Made by a program: the position numbers and the translations under genes | Shown: one piece after another, positions 62,219 through 64,000 of the stretch | How positions within the stretch are numbered: position 1 is the stretch's first letter | Layout of the letters: each line of letters begins with the position of its first letter | The notes under the pieces: generated by a model | Databases searched by the model: none | What the model saw: only the letters and a program-made list of their open reading frames with translations | Told to the model about the DNA's origin: nothing | Origin: Flammeovirgaceae bacterium SG7u.111 | Lineage (GTDB): Bacteria > Bacteroidota > Bacteroidia > Cytophagales > Flammeovirgaceae | NCBI GenBank assembly: GCA_034044135.1 | Contig: CP139021.1 | Location: forward strand, 1,007,635 to 1,071,634 | DNA: 64,000 nucleotides | Direction: 5' to 3'

Positions 62219-63628
62219 ATGCAGACTGTTTCACTAGTCAGAGATCCATTGGTAACAGGGGGTAAAACCTACAGTGACATCACAGATGATGTTTGTAAGC
62301 ATGTGGAAAATGCTCCTGCAAAGTCGTGGAAAATTGCTCTTACGGTATCTATTTTAACATTATTAGCTGGGGGACTTTTCTTAGGTGATATGTTATGGAA
62401 TGGTATTGGTCGTTGGGGTCTTAATAAATCGGTGCAATGGGCATGGGATATCACCAACTTTGTATGGTGGGTTGGTATTGGTCACGCTGGTACACTTATC
62501 TCGGCAGTATTGCTTTTATTCCGTCAGAAATGGAGAACTTCCATTAACAGAGCGGCAGAAGCGATGACCATTTTTGCCGTAATTTGTGCAGCTATTTGGC
62601 CAATTGTCCACATGGGTCGTCCTTGGCTAGGAGCGTACTGGGTGCTTCCATTGCCAAACACATTTGGCTCACTTTGGGTAAACTTCAACTCTCCGCTTCT
62701 TTGGGACGTTTTTGCAATTACCACGTATTTCACTGTATCACTTTTATTCTGGTATATCGGTCTAGTTCCTGATTTTGCCACTATCCGTGACAGAGCAGTA
62801 AATAAACTTCCTCGTTTTGCTTATGGCATGTTAAGTTTAGGTTTTGATGGTTCTGCAAAAACTTGGATGCATTACGAATCAGTTTCATTGATTTTGGCTG
62901 GTCTTTCTACGCCACTTGTCCTTTCTGTCCACACCATTGTAAGTTTTGACTTTGCAACCTCTGTCATTCCAGGATGGCACACCACTATTTTCCCTCCATA
63001 CTTTGTGGCAGGTGCGATTTTCTCGGGCTTTGCAATGGTACTTACCCTAATGTTGGTTACCAGAAGACTTTATAGGTTAGAAGATTACATTACTTTGGAG
63101 CACATCGAGATGATGAACATCATTATCCTAGTAACTGGATCAGTAGTAGGTATAGCATATGTAACAGAATTTGTGATTGCATGGTACTCTGGTGTTCCTG
63201 CCGAGCAATATGCATTTATCAATAGAATGAGTGGTCCTTACTGGTGGGCATACTGGTCGATGATGACGTGTAACGTTATCTCACCTCAGCTTTTCTACTT
63301 CAAGAAAATCAGGACAAGTATTCAGTGGACATTCTTCTTGTCAATTGTAGTAAACATCGGTATGTGGTTCGAACGATTCGTAATTATCGTTACTTCACTT
63401 CACCGTGATTACTTGCCATCTAGCTGGGTATATTTCACTCCTACCATGTGGGATATCATGTGTTATGTATTCACATTTGGATTGTTCTTTACGCTATTCT
63501 TATTGTTTGCGAAGTTCTTCCCTGTACTCAACATGGCTGAGATCAAATCGATCTTAAAAGACTCTAGCCCTACTGTATACAAAGGCAACAAAACAATACC
63601 AAAGGAGTTGACAAAAGACTCTGAGTAA
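62219..63628 (+). CDS. actC: Alternative complex III subunit ActC, NrfD/PsrC-like quinol-binding membrane protein
   Basis: A 469-residue inner-membrane protein of the NrfD/PsrC family with about ten transmembrane helices. It holds the quinol site in alternative complex III and anchors ActB. Conserved helices include [50 protein letters not shown] and [18 protein letters not shown]. It follows actB. Confidence 0.95.
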   Translation: MQTVSLVRDPLVTGGKTYSDITDDVCKHVENAPAKSWKIALTVSILTLLAGGLFLGDMLWNGIGRWGLNKSVQWAWDITNFVWWVGIGHAGTLISAVLLLFRQKWRTSINRAAEAMTIFAVICAAIWPIVHMGRPWLGAYWVLPLPNTFGSLWVNFNSPLLWDVFAITTYFTVSLLFWYIGLVPDFATIRDRAVNKLPRFAYGMLSLGFDGSAKTWMHYESVSLILAGLSTPLVLSVHTIVSFDFATSVIPGWHTTIFPPYFVAGAIFSGFAMVLTLMLVTRRLYRLEDYITLEHIEMMNIIILVTGSVVGIAYVTEFVIAWYSGVPAEQYAFINRMSGPYWWAYWSMMTCNVISPQLFYFKKIRTSIQWTFFLSIVVNIGMWFERFVIIVTSLHRDYLPSSWVYFTPTMWDIMCYVFTFGLFFTLFLLFAKFFPVLNMAEIKSILKDSSPTVYKGNKTIPKELTKDSE

Positions 63629-63686
63629 TTATCAGGTTCAATTTAGAAAAGACATAAATCTGTAAAATCGATATAATACTTTTTCG

Positions 63687-64000
63687 ATGGAAATAAATAA
63701 ACATTTCTTAGTAGGCATATTTGATGATCAGGACGTATTGCTCAGTGCTGTGAAAAACATCAGGGCAAAAGGGATCAAAATCTATGAGGTATATAATCCT
63801 TATCCAGTGCACCATTTGGAAGATGCGCTAGGTTACAAAAGATCAAAAATGCCAGTAGCTGCCTTTTTCTTTGGCATGTTAGGAACAACTTTGGCTATTT
63901 TGATGCAAACCTTGATGATGGGCGTAGATTGGTCTATGATTATTGGAGGTAAGCCTTTTATTGCAGTTCCAGCATTTGTGCCTGTTACATTTGAGCTTAC
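63687..64000 (+). CDS. actD: Alternative complex III subunit ActD, DUF3341 family (3' end outside window)
   Basis: The first 104 codons of a DUF3341 membrane protein. Start MEINKHFLVGIFDDQDVLLSAV; then EVYNPYPVHHLEDALGYKRSK, the family hallmark, and two hydrophobic helices (AAFFFGMLGTTLAILM and IAVPAFVPVTFEL). It is the fourth act gene, 58 nt after actC. The remaining subunits actE and actF would be expected further right. Confidence 0.9.
   Translation, partial: MEINKHFLVGIFDDQDVLLSAVKNIRAKGIKIYEVYNPYPVHHLEDALGYKRSKMPVAAFFFGMLGTTLAILMQTLMMGVDWSMIIGGKPFIAVPAFVPVTFEL

Noticed and set aside
1-64000. CRISPR array, insertion sequence, prophage or integrase
   Set aside because: No regularly spaced repeats, transposase or integrase motifs were seen; the holin-like gene at 12871 is a chromosomal family, not a prophage marker.

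Overview
The window reads as chromosomal DNA of a Bacteroidota member, most likely a Cytophagales-type aerobe. The evidence is family content: an IPExxxVDY-family protein beside acpP, the acpP-fabF-rnc run, an alternative complex III (act) operon, DUF4254 next to a family-9 glycosyltransferase, and a methionine synthase split into two genes. Two good promoters have the Bacteroidota form (TTTG-like -33, TAnnTTTG -7). No species can be named from this. I see no insertion sequence, integrase, rRNA operon or CRISPR array. One tRNA (Cys) is present.

Layout. 1-3.1 kb (minus): uxaC, kdgK and a phosphofructokinase with pyrophosphate-type residues that runs off the left edge; together a hexuronate-to-KDPG segment next to glycolysis. 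3.5-6.6 kb: a small outer-membrane protein, dnaN, trpS. 7-9.5 kb: a sulfur cluster (rhodanese, two-gene YeeE/YedE transporter, convergent TrhO tRNA hydroxylase). 9.6-12.5 kb: acpP, an apparent attenuator, fabF and rnc, with a divergent IPExxxVDY gene. 12.5-18.1 kb: a holin-like membrane pair and a 1551-residue six-PAS sensor kinase. 18.3-24.2 kb: a YbjT-like oxidoreductase, a lone nucleotidyltransferase, a lipoprotein hydrolase, then an orphan 136-residue protein, a polytopic membrane protein and a NarL-type two-component pair. 24.6-26.5 kb: YceI and porin. 26.8-30.9 kb: split metH behind a SAM-I riboswitch. 31-36 kb: flavin reductase, second YceI, TPR-GAF histidine kinase. 36.1-39.7 kb: a decayed gene, J-domain protein, PspA, rRNA cytosine methyltransferase. 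39.8-43.1 kb: methyltransferase, a flavoprotein broken by an in-frame stop, AraC regulator, TlpA thioredoxin. 43.4-48.7 kb: a DUF4132 protein with a small partner ending in Gly-Gly, an AT-rich pentapeptide-repeat membrane protein, an ECF sigma factor. 48.8-55.1 kb: TetR-TolC-MFP-RND efflux operon with matching palindromes at both promoters. 55.2-57.3 kb: glycosyltransferase 9, DUF4254, tRNA-Cys. 57.6-64 kb: actA-actB-actC-actD (cut), the quinol-oxidising respiratory complex.

The most interesting candidate for something undescribed is the 129-residue protein at 45998-46387. Its predicted strand-helix pattern and C-terminal LTPLVGG tail resemble MoaD/ThiS/ubiquitin-like proteins, and it is coupled to a DUF4132 protein. 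Other points worth a second look are the four phased TTAAA repeats upstream of the TlpA gene, the duplicated TetR-type operator, the acpP-fabF attenuator, the SAM riboswitch on a split metH, and the in-frame TAA in the flavoprotein. All function calls rest on reading motifs by eye; no database search was run.
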